7,255 nt of DNA from Spirochaetaceae bacterium (GCA_031288215.1 JAITRV010000230.1:1-7255), one strand, 5' to 3'; positions 1-5,678 are shown, counted from the first letter of the stretch. Notes: generated from the letters alone by a model not told the origin. A program made the numbers and translations.

Positions 1-26
1 ATACAATAATGTCACGCATTTGTCAA
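1..26 (-). promoter_or_regulatory. Possible promoter leaving the left edge
   Basis: On the minus strand a perfect -35 hexamer TTGACA lies at 26-21. After a 17-base spacer the sequence TAT begins at position 3 and is cut by the window edge, so the -10 box is only half visible. If real, it drives a gene to the left, transcribed in the same direction as the membrane-protein gene that ends at 77. Bases 1-76 contain no other gene that I can see. Confidence 0.35.
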
Positions 27-76
27 CGTCCTTTTATAGAACCCTCCGCACGCCGGGCGCATGACAGCGCGGCGCC

Positions 77-1174
77 TTAGCGGAACAGATAGATGATGGT
101 CCCGATAAACAGGATGTTAAGCCCCAAGCCCGTGAGGAAGACCAGCCAGGCGCTTATCTCCAGAAGATACGCCTGAATCGTAAACTTCCGGGCCAGGGCG
201 TTGGGGTTCCCGGGGATTGCGCCCTGGGGGGCAAAGGGGTCCCGGGGCTGCCGGGGAACGGCCGGTCCCTCCGGGGACGGGTCCAGGGACCCGAAGAGGT
301 GCCAGCTTTCCCCCTTCCGGGCCGCTTCCCGGGACAGGGACACGGGGATGAGCGGGGGGAAGGAAGCCGGGGCCCCGCTCAGGGCGTCGCGGCGGATAAA
401 GCCGTAGGCCTCGCCGTTGGGCAGGCGGGCCGTTTCTTCCCCCGGGGAGAAATAGACCAGGGGCAGCCGCAGCAAATTGCGGTAAGAAAGGAAGATGCGG
501 ACCTGCCGCCAGAGACGGCGGGCGAGCATGGTGAAAAGCATCCCCGGAGGCAGCATGGGGTAGACCGGGGTAAAAAGGGCGATCAGAATGGGTATGATCG
601 TGAGCCGGTAGGCCGGCCGGGGCAGGAAGGACAGGGCCAGGATTAACAGGGAAAAAGCCCCGAGGATGAGGCCGTAGGGGGTGAGGTGGTTCCAGTATTC
701 GTTCTGATATTGGGCGGACCGGACCACATAGCCGGGCAGGAACCGCTCGGGACAGTCATAGAAGATAACCATCAGGGGATCTTCCCGGCTGGAGACAAAG
801 GTCATCCGGTTTTTCAGGGGGCGGAGGCGGCCGCCGATGAAGACCCGGGACCCTTCGGTTAAAGCCGAGACCCGGTTCCAGCGGATCTGTTCGAGGACTT
901 CGTCGTCCCCCAGGAACTCCGACGGATCGCTGCCCTTGAGGATGGGCAGGATATAGGTCTGGGCCCGGGCGATGGCCACCGGGACGGTGAGTTTATCGCT
1001 GCGGATCCAGAGGGTATGCCCGTCGGTGGATTCAAAGCCGCCGATAAAGCGGAAAAGGCCGCCTTCTTCCCCCAGGGTCTGGTATGCGGCATAGTCCAGG
1101 AAGGGCTTAAGCCGCAGATCGTTAAAACGCTGCCGGAAACGATGCCAGGAACGGCGGTTGATCAGCGCCCCCAC
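77..1174 (-). CDS. Multi-pass membrane protein of unknown function
   Basis: I do not recognise this family. From the first conventional start (GTG at 1174) it encodes 365 aa. Residues 1-160 are a soluble, mixed region with a stretch GSRVFIGGRLRPL (108-120) followed by PLMVIFYDC (133-141), perhaps a small beta domain. Hydrophobic segments follow at about 166-184, 190-215 and 337-363; the last ends four bases before nothing but a short basic tail (YLFR). Between them, residues 245-330 are rich in Pro, Gly and Arg and are probably flexible. The reading frame stays open upstream of the GTG to about 1246 and there encodes LLVIIAITLFWYALIPAV, a clear membrane helix. The real protein therefore probably starts further up, at a non-standard codon; a CTG at 1240 with GGAGG 9 bases before it would give 387 aa. 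It is divergent from the hydrolase gene. It is likely an inner-membrane protein; its role is unknown. Confidence 0.75.
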   Translation of the reverse strand: MGALINRRSWHRFRQRFNDLRLKPFLDYAAYQTLGEEGGLFRFIGGFESTDGHTLWIRSDKLTVPVAIARAQTYILPILKGSDPSEFLGDDEVLEQIRWNRVSALTEGSRVFIGGRLRPLKNRMTFVSSREDPLMVIFYDCPERFLPGYVVRSAQYQNEYWNHLTPYGLILGAFSLLILALSFLPRPAYRLTIIPILIALFTPVYPMLPPGMLFTMLARRLWRQVRIFLSYRNLLRLPLVYFSPGEETARLPNGEAYGFIRRDALSGAPASFPPLIPVSLSREAARKGESWHLFGSLDPSPEGPAVPRQPRDPFAPQGAIPGNPNALARKFTIQAYLLEISAWLVFLTGLGLNILFIGTIIYLFR

Positions 1175-1240
1175 CGCGGGAATCAGGGCGTACCAAAAGA
1201 GCGTTATGGCAATGATTACTAGTAAATGATCAACCCGCAG

Positions 1241-1248
1241 AGTATACT
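1241..1248. promoter_or_regulatory. Palindromic -10 box AGTATACT between divergent genes
   Basis: AGTATACT is a perfect palindrome, so it presents TATACT to polymerase on both strands: 1243-1248 for the plus-strand hydrolase and 1246-1241 for the minus-strand membrane protein. On the plus strand TATACT ends 6 bases before the ATG at 1255, which places the expected transcription start on the start codon itself. I see no good -35 box in either direction. The same 8-mer occurs at 3723 and 4796. Confidence 0.5.
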
Positions 1249-1254
1249 ACCTCC

Positions 1255-1971
1255 ATGATAAATCATACTTCGGTAAACCTAATTACCGTGGGGGCTATCG
1301 GAACCAACTGCTGGATCATGCCGGTTCCCGCGGCATCCGGCGCCCCGGATGCTCCGGACACCCCGGAAGCCCGGGACCCGGATCTCCGGGAAGGCATCGT
1401 CTTCGATCCCGGCGATAACCCCCGGGAAATTATGGCCCTCCTGAGACGGCTCAAACTCCGGCCCCGGTATATTATACTCACCCACGGCCACTTTGACCAC
1501 CTCGCCGCCCTGCCGGATCTGGTTGCGGCCTTTGCCGGTTCCGGCCCCCTGGACATCGCCATCCACCGGGACGACCGGGACTACCTGGGCGGCCAGGCCT
1601 ACGACGTCCACTGCGTCAGCTTTACCGCCGCCGCGGGAAACGCGGACTACGTGGACAGCCTCTGGAAACCCCTGCCGTCCCCCACCATGATCCTCGCCGA
1701 GGGGGACCTCATCGGCCCCTTCAGGGTCCTTCACCTCCCCGGACACAGCCCCGGTTCGGCGGGCTTCCTCTGGGAGGAAGAGAAGCTCCTCATCAGCGGG
1801 GACACCCTCTTCAATTCCGGCATCGGCCGCACGGACCTGCCCGGCGGGGACTGGGGGGCCCTGCAGCAAAGCCTGGACCGGCTGCTGGCCTTGGACGAGG
1901 GGATCACCGTCTGCCCCGGCCACGGCCCCCTGACCAGCATCGGCGCGGAGCGGAGCCGGAACTGGTATTAG
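1255..1971 (+). CDS. MBL-fold metallo-hydrolase, YcbL/glyoxalase II-like
   Basis: This 238-aa protein has the metal-binding signatures of the metallo-beta-lactamase fold: THGHFDH at 76-82, LPGHSPGS at 161-168 (His164), GDT at 182-184 (Asp183) and CPGHGPLT at 220-227 (His223). The segment GIGRTDLPGGD (189-199) and the GHGPxT ending are typical of the short YcbL-type branch of glyoxalase II-like hydrolases, which lack the long C-terminal substrate domain of true GloB. It should bind two metals and hydrolyse a thioester or related ester in the cytoplasm; the exact substrate cannot be read from the sequence. An odd Pro/Ala/Asp-rich insert (about 25-46) lies between the first beta strands. ATG at 1255 is chosen because it directly follows a -10 box; no Shine-Dalgarno is present, so the mRNA is probably leaderless. 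The stop overlaps that of the convergent phosphate transporter gene. Confidence 0.92.
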   Translation: MINHTSVNLITVGAIGTNCWIMPVPAASGAPDAPDTPEARDPDLREGIVFDPGDNPREIMALLRRLKLRPRYIILTHGHFDHLAALPDLVAAFAGSGPLDIAIHRDDRDYLGGQAYDVHCVSFTAAAGNADYVDSLWKPLPSPTMILAEGDLIGPFRVLHLPGHSPGSAGFLWEEEKLLISGDTLFNSGIGRTDLPGGDWGALQQSLDRLLALDEGITVCPGHGPLTSIGAERSRNWY

Positions 1972-3641
1972 GCCTGGGCCGCGTGGGCCAGGATTCCGGA
2001 GATGTTGTGGCAGTAATTCCCCAGCCGCTCGATCCGCCGGACCAGGTCGATAAAGAGCAGTTCGGTCTTGACGCTCTCCCCCGCCTCGATCCGTTTGCGG
2101 CCCAGCTTGTTGAGCCGGTTCTGGGATTTGCGGATCCGGCGTTCCAGTTCCAGGGCATGAAGGTTCTGGTCCGGCGCGAGGGCCGCCCCGAGATGGGCCT
2201 CCACAAACGTCAAAAATTCCTCCACCAGCCCGACATAGGGGGTCAGGGCCTTCATCTCCTTGTTTTTAAAGACCAGGCCCTTCTTAACGCTCCGCTCCAG
2301 GATCAGGCCGATGCCGTAACAGTCGTCGGTCATCTCCTCCAGTTCCGCGATGATCCGCAGGAGTTCCGAGATGTGCCGTTCTGACCGCCGGCTGAGCTGG
2401 TTGGCGGAACATTCGATGAGGAAGCGGGTCAGTTCTTCCTGCATTTCATCGGCGTAATCCTCTTTTTCTCTGAGTTCCTCCACCAGATCCGCCGCCGTCT
2501 CCGGAGTCATCGCCCCCAGGGACGCGCGAATCCGGGCGTACATGGCCGCGGCGATCCCCGCCATATCCCGAATTTCCTTTTCCGCCCGGAGGATGTTAAA
2601 TTCCGGGGTATGCTGGATGGAAGACGAGAGGTAGCCGAGCTTGTAGGGGCCCGGGACCTTCCCGTCATCCTTGATCAGGAAGGCAACCAGCGCGGCAAAG
2701 GGCCCCACGAAGGGAAGGAAGATGAGGGTGTTGATCGTGTTGAAGACCGTGTGGAACATGGCCAGATGGGTGGTAACCCCCGCCCCGGTCAAAGGCCCGG
2801 GGGTGATGAGGTCCACCAGGGCGAGGAGGGGCCGGAAGAAGATCAGGGCCCAGCTGGTGCCGATTACGTTGAAAAGGATGTGTACCAGGGCGGCCTGTTT
2901 CGCCGTGGGCTTGGTCCCGATGGAGGCCATCGCGGCGTCGATGGTGGTGCCGATATTGGCACCCAGGATCATCGCCGCGGCGATGGGGAACCGGATCACG
3001 CCGTTGAAGGTCATGGTGATGACGATGGCGGTGGATGCGCTGGAGGAATGGACCAGCAGGGTCATGACGAGCCCCACGGCGGTCCCCAGGAGGATGGAGA
3101 CGAAGCCGAGATCGGAAAAGCCCCCGATAAAGTCGAAGACCCGGTCGTCGAGGGCGGGCATGGACTTGGTCAGGAAGTCCAGCCCCAGGAAGAGGAGCCC
3201 CAGCCCGAGGAGGACCGCCCCCAGGTTCCGGCTTTTCCGGTGGCTCACCATGAGGATGAAGCCAATCCCCACGGAAGGCAGGGCCAGGGAGGAAATGTTG
3301 AAGGAAAAGCCCACCAGGGAGACGATCCAGGCGGTCACGGTGGTGCCGATATTGGCCCCCATGATCACCCCGATGGCCTCCTTCAGGGTGAGGAGCCCCG
3401 CGTTGACAAAGGAAATCACCATCACCGTAGTAGCCGAAGATGATTGTATGATGGCGGTAACCCCAAACCCGGTCAAGACCCCCGCCAGGCGGTTTCCGGT
3501 CATGAACCTGAGAACCTTTTGCAGACGGCTCCCCGCCGCCTGCTGGATGCCGTCGCTCATCACCTTCATCCCGTAAAGGAAGAGCCCGAGACTGCCGGCT
3601 ATACCTAAAATAATGCCAATATAATTCACCGGAACGTCCAA
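1968..3641 (-). CDS. Sodium/phosphate cotransporter with PhoU-like C-terminal domain
   Basis: This 557-aa protein belongs to the Na+/Pi cotransporter (NptA/PNaS, SLC34-like) family. It shows the inverted-repeat architecture of the family: QSSSATT at 66-72 with GANIGTT at 95-101 in the first half, and HSSSAST at 198-204 with GANIGTT at 227-233 in the second. Hydrophobic helices fill residues 5-325. Residues about 348-557 are helical, charged and PhoU-like. Such proteins bring phosphate into the cell with sodium across the inner membrane, or export it under some conditions; the PhoU-like tail probably regulates transport. The length is normal for the domain-fused form. The second SSSA motif is preceded by His where Gln is usual. 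The start is uncertain: TTG at 3641 is the first codon after an in-frame TAA, and GTG at 3629 has GGAC 7 bases upstream. The gene stands alone and convergent with the hydrolase. Confidence 0.93.
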   Translation of the reverse strand: MDVPVNYIGIILGIAGSLGLFLYGMKVMSDGIQQAAGSRLQKVLRFMTGNRLAGVLTGFGVTAIIQSSSATTVMVISFVNAGLLTLKEAIGVIMGANIGTTVTAWIVSLVGFSFNISSLALPSVGIGFILMVSHRKSRNLGAVLLGLGLLFLGLDFLTKSMPALDDRVFDFIGGFSDLGFVSILLGTAVGLVMTLLVHSSSASTAIVITMTFNGVIRFPIAAAMILGANIGTTIDAAMASIGTKPTAKQAALVHILFNVIGTSWALIFFRPLLALVDLITPGPLTGAGVTTHLAMFHTVFNTINTLIFLPFVGPFAALVAFLIKDDGKVPGPYKLGYLSSSIQHTPEFNILRAEKEIRDMAGIAAAMYARIRASLGAMTPETAADLVEELREKEDYADEMQEELTRFLIECSANQLSRRSERHISELLRIIAELEEMTDDCYGIGLILERSVKKGLVFKNKEMKALTPYVGLVEEFLTFVEAHLGAALAPDQNLHALELERRIRKSQNRLNKLGRKRIEAGESVKTELLFIDLVRRIERLGNYCHNISGILAHAAQA

Positions 3642-3698
3642 TTACCCCGTTAAAAGACCGCAATATATCAAAAAGAATTTCATCCGAAGGATTGTCAT
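3642..3698 (-). CDS. Possible 18-codon upstream ORF of the phosphate transporter
   Basis: An ATG at 3698 opens MTILRMKFFLIYCGLLTG and stops at TAA (3644-3642), which is directly followed, in the same frame, by the TTG that starts the transporter. AAGGAG lies at 3715-3710, 11 bases upstream, and GAAGG touches the ATG. It could be a translated leader that couples to or controls the transporter, an old N-terminal extension cut by a nonsense mutation, or chance. Part of it lies in the hairpin at 3685-3704. Confidence 0.3.
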   Translation of the reverse strand: MTILRMKFFLIYCGLLTG

Positions 3699-3704
3699 CC
3701 TTCG
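3685..3704. repeat. Perfect 8-bp hairpin in the transporter leader
   Basis: CGAAGGAT (3685-3692) and ATCCTTCG (3697-3704) form an 8-bp stem with a 4-base loop. On the minus strand it lies in the predicted 5' leader of the phosphate transporter, about 45 bases before the TTG and overlapping the start of the 18-codon upstream ORF. It might influence leader translation. The T-run that follows on the minus strand is 9 bases away, so it is a poor terminator. Confidence 0.5.
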
Positions 3705-3722
3705 ATAAACTCCTTGTTTCTC

Positions 3723-3730
3723 AGTATACT
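3723..3730. promoter_or_regulatory. Palindromic -10 box AGTATACT upstream of the phosphate transporter
   Basis: This is the second copy of AGTATACT. On the minus strand TATACT is at 3728-3723, giving an expected start near 3716, just before AAGGAG at 3715-3710, and a leader of about 75 bases to the transporter. On the plus strand it would start a transcript near 3737 that enters the inverted-repeat region. No convincing -35 box is visible either way. Confidence 0.45.
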
Positions 3731-4035
3731 ACTTTTTTCTCCCCATACCTACCCCCCCGCCCCGGCTTCTTGCCTCCGTCCCACCCCCGCCGCCCCCGGC
3801 AGCCTCATCCGGCGGCGGGACCAGGCCCCCTCCGGCAAAACGGGGATACCCCCGGAGGAAATAACCGGCACGGGGGGAGAAAAAGGCGAAGGGGGGTGTC
3901 ACGGGGCCTGAGCCTTATCCCCCGCGGCGGCCTTTGCCGGGCCCCGTGTTTTCCCAGCCGCCAGGACCCCCCTTCTTCATCGCCCCCCGTGCCGGTGAGG
4001 AAAAGCCCCGGGGGTATCCCCCTGCCTGCCCTGCC
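3731..4035. other. Non-coding GC-rich stretch
   Basis: I see no credible gene in this stretch of about 300 bases. Open frames here translate to Pro/Arg/Gly-rich strings with no ribosome site. It has homopolymer runs of C and G, a small inverted repeat (CCCGCCGCC at 3786-3794 with GGCGGCGGG at 3811-3819) and the large nested inverted repeat listed separately. Confidence 0.6.
3842..4021. repeat. 180-base nested imperfect inverted repeat
   Basis: Four perfect arm pairs lie nested in order: GGGGATACCCCCGG (3842-3855 with 4008-4021, 14 bp), ACCGGCACGGGGGG (3864-3877 with 3983-3996, 14 bp), GAAGGGGGGT (3888-3897 with 3966-3975, 10 bp) and CACGGGGCC (3900-3908 with 3940-3948, 9 bp). Together they could fold into one long hairpin with internal loops. 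The outer arms are themselves small palindromes (GGGG-ATA-CCCC). No transposase and no flanking target duplication are visible. It may be a non-autonomous mobile repeat, a structured RNA or a cruciform-forming spacer. Confidence 0.7.
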
Positions 4036-4329
4036 ATGGGGCTGATCGCTGACAACAAGGGCAAAGACACGCTCTATGTTTACCTTCAAGACGGCGGCGA
4101 AGAAATTACCGGAAATGTCTATCCTCTTATCGATCGATTCGAGCCCGAGGAATATTATCATCGAAGGCCACGACCGGGTATGCATCTTCACGACAGCAGC
4201 AGCCGTTCTATCCTTCACGTCGGCGGCGGGGTTACGGTGGCCTTACGGAACATAACCCTGAAGGGCAGAACCGGCAATACCGCCGCCCTGGTCAGGGTGA
4301 TGAACAGCGGATCGCTGATTCCGGAAAAC
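4036..4329 (+). pseudogene. Remnant of a beta-helix surface protein
   Basis: This fragment resembles one coil of a repetitive parallel beta-helix (pectin-lyase-like) surface protein of the kind treponemes carry in many copies. The clearest part is GGGVTVALRNITLKG followed by NTAALVRV and SGSLI (about 4222-4323). Upstream, TLYVYLQDGGEEITGNVYPL (about 4066-4125) reads in the same frame. The stretch between them fits better in a second frame (NIIIEGHDR from 4151, then IFTTAAAVL), which suggests two compensating indels near 4147 and 4208. No signal peptide, ribosome site or further coils remain; the pattern stops near 4325, just before a terminator-like hairpin. The frame happens to be open from 3934 into the small gene at 4492, but I do not think they form one protein. 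The family call is by recognition only. Confidence 0.5.
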
Positions 4330-4332
4330 AAG

Positions 4333-4391
4333 CCGGGGAGGGGCGGGGTTCCGGTTCGGCGGACCAGAATTCCGTACCTCCCCGGTTTTTT
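4333..4391 (+). terminator. Terminator-like hairpin with T-tract
   Basis: CCGGGGAGG (4333-4341) pairs perfectly with CCTCCCCGG (4377-4385) and is followed at once by six T (4386-4391). The 35-base loop is longer than usual. It fits a rho-independent terminator of the broken gene upstream, and it separates that remnant from the small gene that follows. Confidence 0.55.
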
Positions 4392-4434
4392 CACCCCGCC
4401 TCGGGGGTATGAAACCAGACTCCCGAATGAGACC

Positions 4435-4463
4435 TTGTTTTATTTTCCCCCAGATGCTAGGCT
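4435..4463 (+). promoter_or_regulatory. Probable extended -10 promoter of the 74-aa gene
   Basis: TTGTTT (4435-4440) and TAGGCT (4458-4463) are spaced by 17 bases, and TGC directly before the -10 makes an extended -10 (TGnTAnnnT). The expected start near 4470 leaves a leader of about 20 bases that contains AAGGAG. Confidence 0.45.
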
Positions 4464-4491
4464 CTATCCATCATACGATAAGGAGTTTTCA

Positions 4492-4716
4492 ATGCCGGAA
4501 CCTGCAAAACGAGATCCCAAGGCCCCCAGATTTCTCGAAATCACGATAAAAGACAGCGAAGGGAAAGTCTGGTCCACCCTCTTTGCCCAAGGCAAGGATT
4601 TTTCCACCGGGTCGGTGGGCTATTACGTTTCCGAAAAGACCACGAACCCGGAGAGCGGGGAACGATACCAGTGCGGACTGAGCTTTACCCTCATCGGGTC
4701 AAAGCCGGGGAAATGA
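4492..4716 (+). CDS. Small conserved-looking hypothetical protein (74 aa)
   Basis: I do not recognise a named family. The ATG at 4492 has a strong ribosome site, AAGGAG at 4480-4485, with a 6-base spacing, and codon choice after it looks coding. The 74-aa product is soluble, with no signal peptide or membrane segment. It begins with a charged Pro/Lys-rich stretch. The core (about residues 13-70) alternates hydrophobic and polar residues, for example FLEITIKDSEGKVWSTLFA and SVGYYVSE, ending CGLSFTLIGSKPG; this suggests a small beta-sheet fold. It has its own likely promoter upstream and a hairpin right after its stop, so it is probably a single-gene unit. The frame is open upstream into the beta-helix remnant, so a gene finder may extend it to 3934; the ribosome site argues for the short form. 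Its role is unknown. Confidence 0.7.
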   Translation: MPEPAKRDPKAPRFLEITIKDSEGKVWSTLFAQGKDFSTGSVGYYVSEKTTNPESGERYQCGLSFTLIGSKPGK

Positions 4717-4720
4717 GCCT

Positions 4721-4755
4721 CCCCGCGGCAAGCCCGTACCCGCTTGCCGCCGGGG
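4721..4755 (+). terminator. GC-rich hairpin after the 74-aa gene
   Basis: CCCCGCGGCAAGC (4721-4733) and GCTTGCCGCCGGGG (4742-4755) form a stem of 13 pairs with one bulged base and an 8-base loop, starting 5 bases after the stop codon. There is no T-tract behind it, so it may terminate weakly or protect the 3' end of the mRNA. Confidence 0.5.
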
Positions 4756-4774
4756 GGCTTCGGCGGATCTTCCC

Positions 4775-4803
4775 TTGCCCGCCGCGCCCAATACGAGTAT
4801 ACT
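4775..4803 (+). promoter_or_regulatory. Promoter of the Rpn-type gene
   Basis: TTGCCC (4775-4780) and TATACT (4798-4803) are separated by exactly 17 bases, a good housekeeping-sigma arrangement. The -10 is part of the third copy of AGTATACT (4796-4803). The expected start near 4810 leaves only GAGGAGG (4811-4817) as ribosome site before the ATG at 4822. Confidence 0.65.
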
Positions 4804-4944
4804 TGAAAACGAGGAGGCCCCATGACCGCCAACCGTGAATACAAGGACAGCGTATTCTCCTGGCTGTTCAGCAATCCCGACACCCTTAGGGAACTTTACA
4901 GCGCCCTCTCGGGGAAATCCCTTCCCCCGGAGACCCCCATCGTC

Positions 4945-4966
4945 ATTAATACCCTATTAATACCCT
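4945..4966 (+). repeat. Perfect 11-base tandem duplication
   Basis: ATTAATACCCT occurs twice in a row without a mismatch. Eleven is not a multiple of three, so the duplication is what breaks the Rpn-type gene; loss of one copy would restore the frame. A two-copy direct repeat of this size could arise and revert by replication slippage. Confidence 0.95.
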
Positions 4967-4991
4967 CGAAGGGGTCCTCTTCAAGGGCCGG

Positions 4992-5678
4992 ATGAACGAT
5001 GTTTCCTTCCTCATCGGGGACCTCCTGGTGATCCTCATCGAGCATCAATCCACCATAAACGAGAACATGCCCCTGCGGCTGCTCCTGTACATCGCCAAGA
5101 TCTACGAAATCCTCACCGGCGAGCGGAACCTCTACCGAGCCCAACGGATGGACCTGCCCCTGCCGGAGTTCATCGTGTTGTATAACGGCACCGCCCCCTA
5201 CCCGGACACGAGGTCCCTGAAGCTCTCCGACGCATTCAGGGACCCCTCGTCCCTGGGTCTGGCCAAGGGGGAGCCGGCCCTGGAACTCACGGTAAAGGTT
5301 TACAACATCAACCGGGGCCATAATGAGCCGATAATCCGGCGCTGCAAGACCCTGGCAGGGTACAGCGCCTTCATCGCCGCGATTCGGGACTACGAAGGGA
5401 TGGGGAGAAGCCGGGAAGAGGCGATCGAGCAGGCGATCAAAGACTGCATAAAACAAAACATCCTGAAGGAATTTTTACAAAGCCACGGAAGGGAGGTAAC
5501 GAGTATGTTATTTACGGAATGGAACTGGGACGATGCCCTTGCCGTACAGCGGGAAGAGGGCCGGGAAGAAGGCCAAAATACAATTCTGGACTTGGTGAGA
5601 CAGGGCTACTCGGTAGAACAAATTGAAGCGATCCTCGCCGAAGATAAATCGGACAGAACCGAGACAGCCGGAATTTAA
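4992..5678 (+). CDS. Downstream open frame of the split Rpn-type gene (228 aa)
   Basis: This frame holds residues 54-281 of the reconstructed protein and all of the predicted catalytic residues: Asp3, Glu17 and Gln19 in its own numbering. Its C-terminal part has the charged helical tail common in the family (GREEGQNTILDLV, then SVEQIEAIL). Its ATG (4992-4994) overlaps the TGA of the 57-codon upstream frame (4993-4995) as ATGA, with a weak AAGGG 4 bases upstream, so restart of translation by coupling is possible. It would lack the N-terminal helix region of about 53 residues, so activity is doubtful. Automatic annotation would probably list this frame alone as the gene. Confidence 0.6.
   Translation: MNDVSFLIGDLLVILIEHQSTINENMPLRLLLYIAKIYEILTGERNLYRAQRMDLPLPEFIVLYNGTAPYPDTRSLKLSDAFRDPSSLGLAKGEPALELTVKVYNINRGHNEPIIRRCKTLAGYSAFIAAIRDYEGMGRSREEAIEQAIKDCIKQNILKEFLQSHGREVTSMLFTEWNWDDALAVQREEGREEGQNTILDLVRQGYSVEQIEAILAEDKSDRTETAGI

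Larger units (their letters stand above)
4822..5678 (+). pseudogene. Rpn/PD-(D/E)XK family nuclease or transposase-like gene, frameshifted
   Basis: Read as one gene, this encodes a protein of the Rpn (PDDEXK_2) family of recombination-promoting nucleases, often annotated as putative transposases. The ATG at 4822 follows GAGGAGG and opens MTANREYKDSVFSWLFSNPD, the usual N-terminal helix of these proteins. The frame then meets two exact copies of ATTAATACCCT (4945-4955 and 4956-4966), which shift it and lead to TGA at 4993-4995 after 57 codons. Removing one copy restores INTLEGVLFKGRMNDVSF and a continuous 281-aa protein ending at 5678. In that form the likely metal-binding residues are Asp56 and Glu70-x-Gln72 (LIEHQST), as in the PD-(D/E)XK fold. 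The family cuts DNA with little sequence specificity and is linked to RecA-independent recombination. The frameshift probably inactivates the full-length protein, but promoter and ribosome site are intact, so the damage looks recent. Confidence 0.85.

Noticed and set aside
60..85. Terminator for the membrane-protein gene
   Set aside because: A GC-rich stem can be drawn on the minus strand just after the stop, but it needs a two-base bulge and has no T-tract.
1279..1923. Minus-strand open frame opposite the MBL-fold hydrolase
   Set aside because: The hydrolase frame has all metal-binding motifs; the antisense frame is a Gly/Val/Glu-rich shadow.
2610..3576. Long plus-strand open frames opposite the phosphate transporter
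   Set aside because: They are antisense shadows of a clearly recognisable transporter in GC-rich DNA. Their translations are low-complexity (Gly/Asp/Glu- or Arg-rich) with no ribosome site.
3692..4045. Plus-strand open frames in the GC-rich spacer
   Set aside because: The products are Pro/Arg-rich with no ribosome site, and most of the DNA is inverted repeat.
3934..4716. One 260-aa protein joining the beta-helix fragment and the 74-aa protein
   Set aside because: The frame is open by chance. It crosses a non-coding inverted repeat, a terminator-like hairpin and a promoter, and the last part has its own strong ribosome site.
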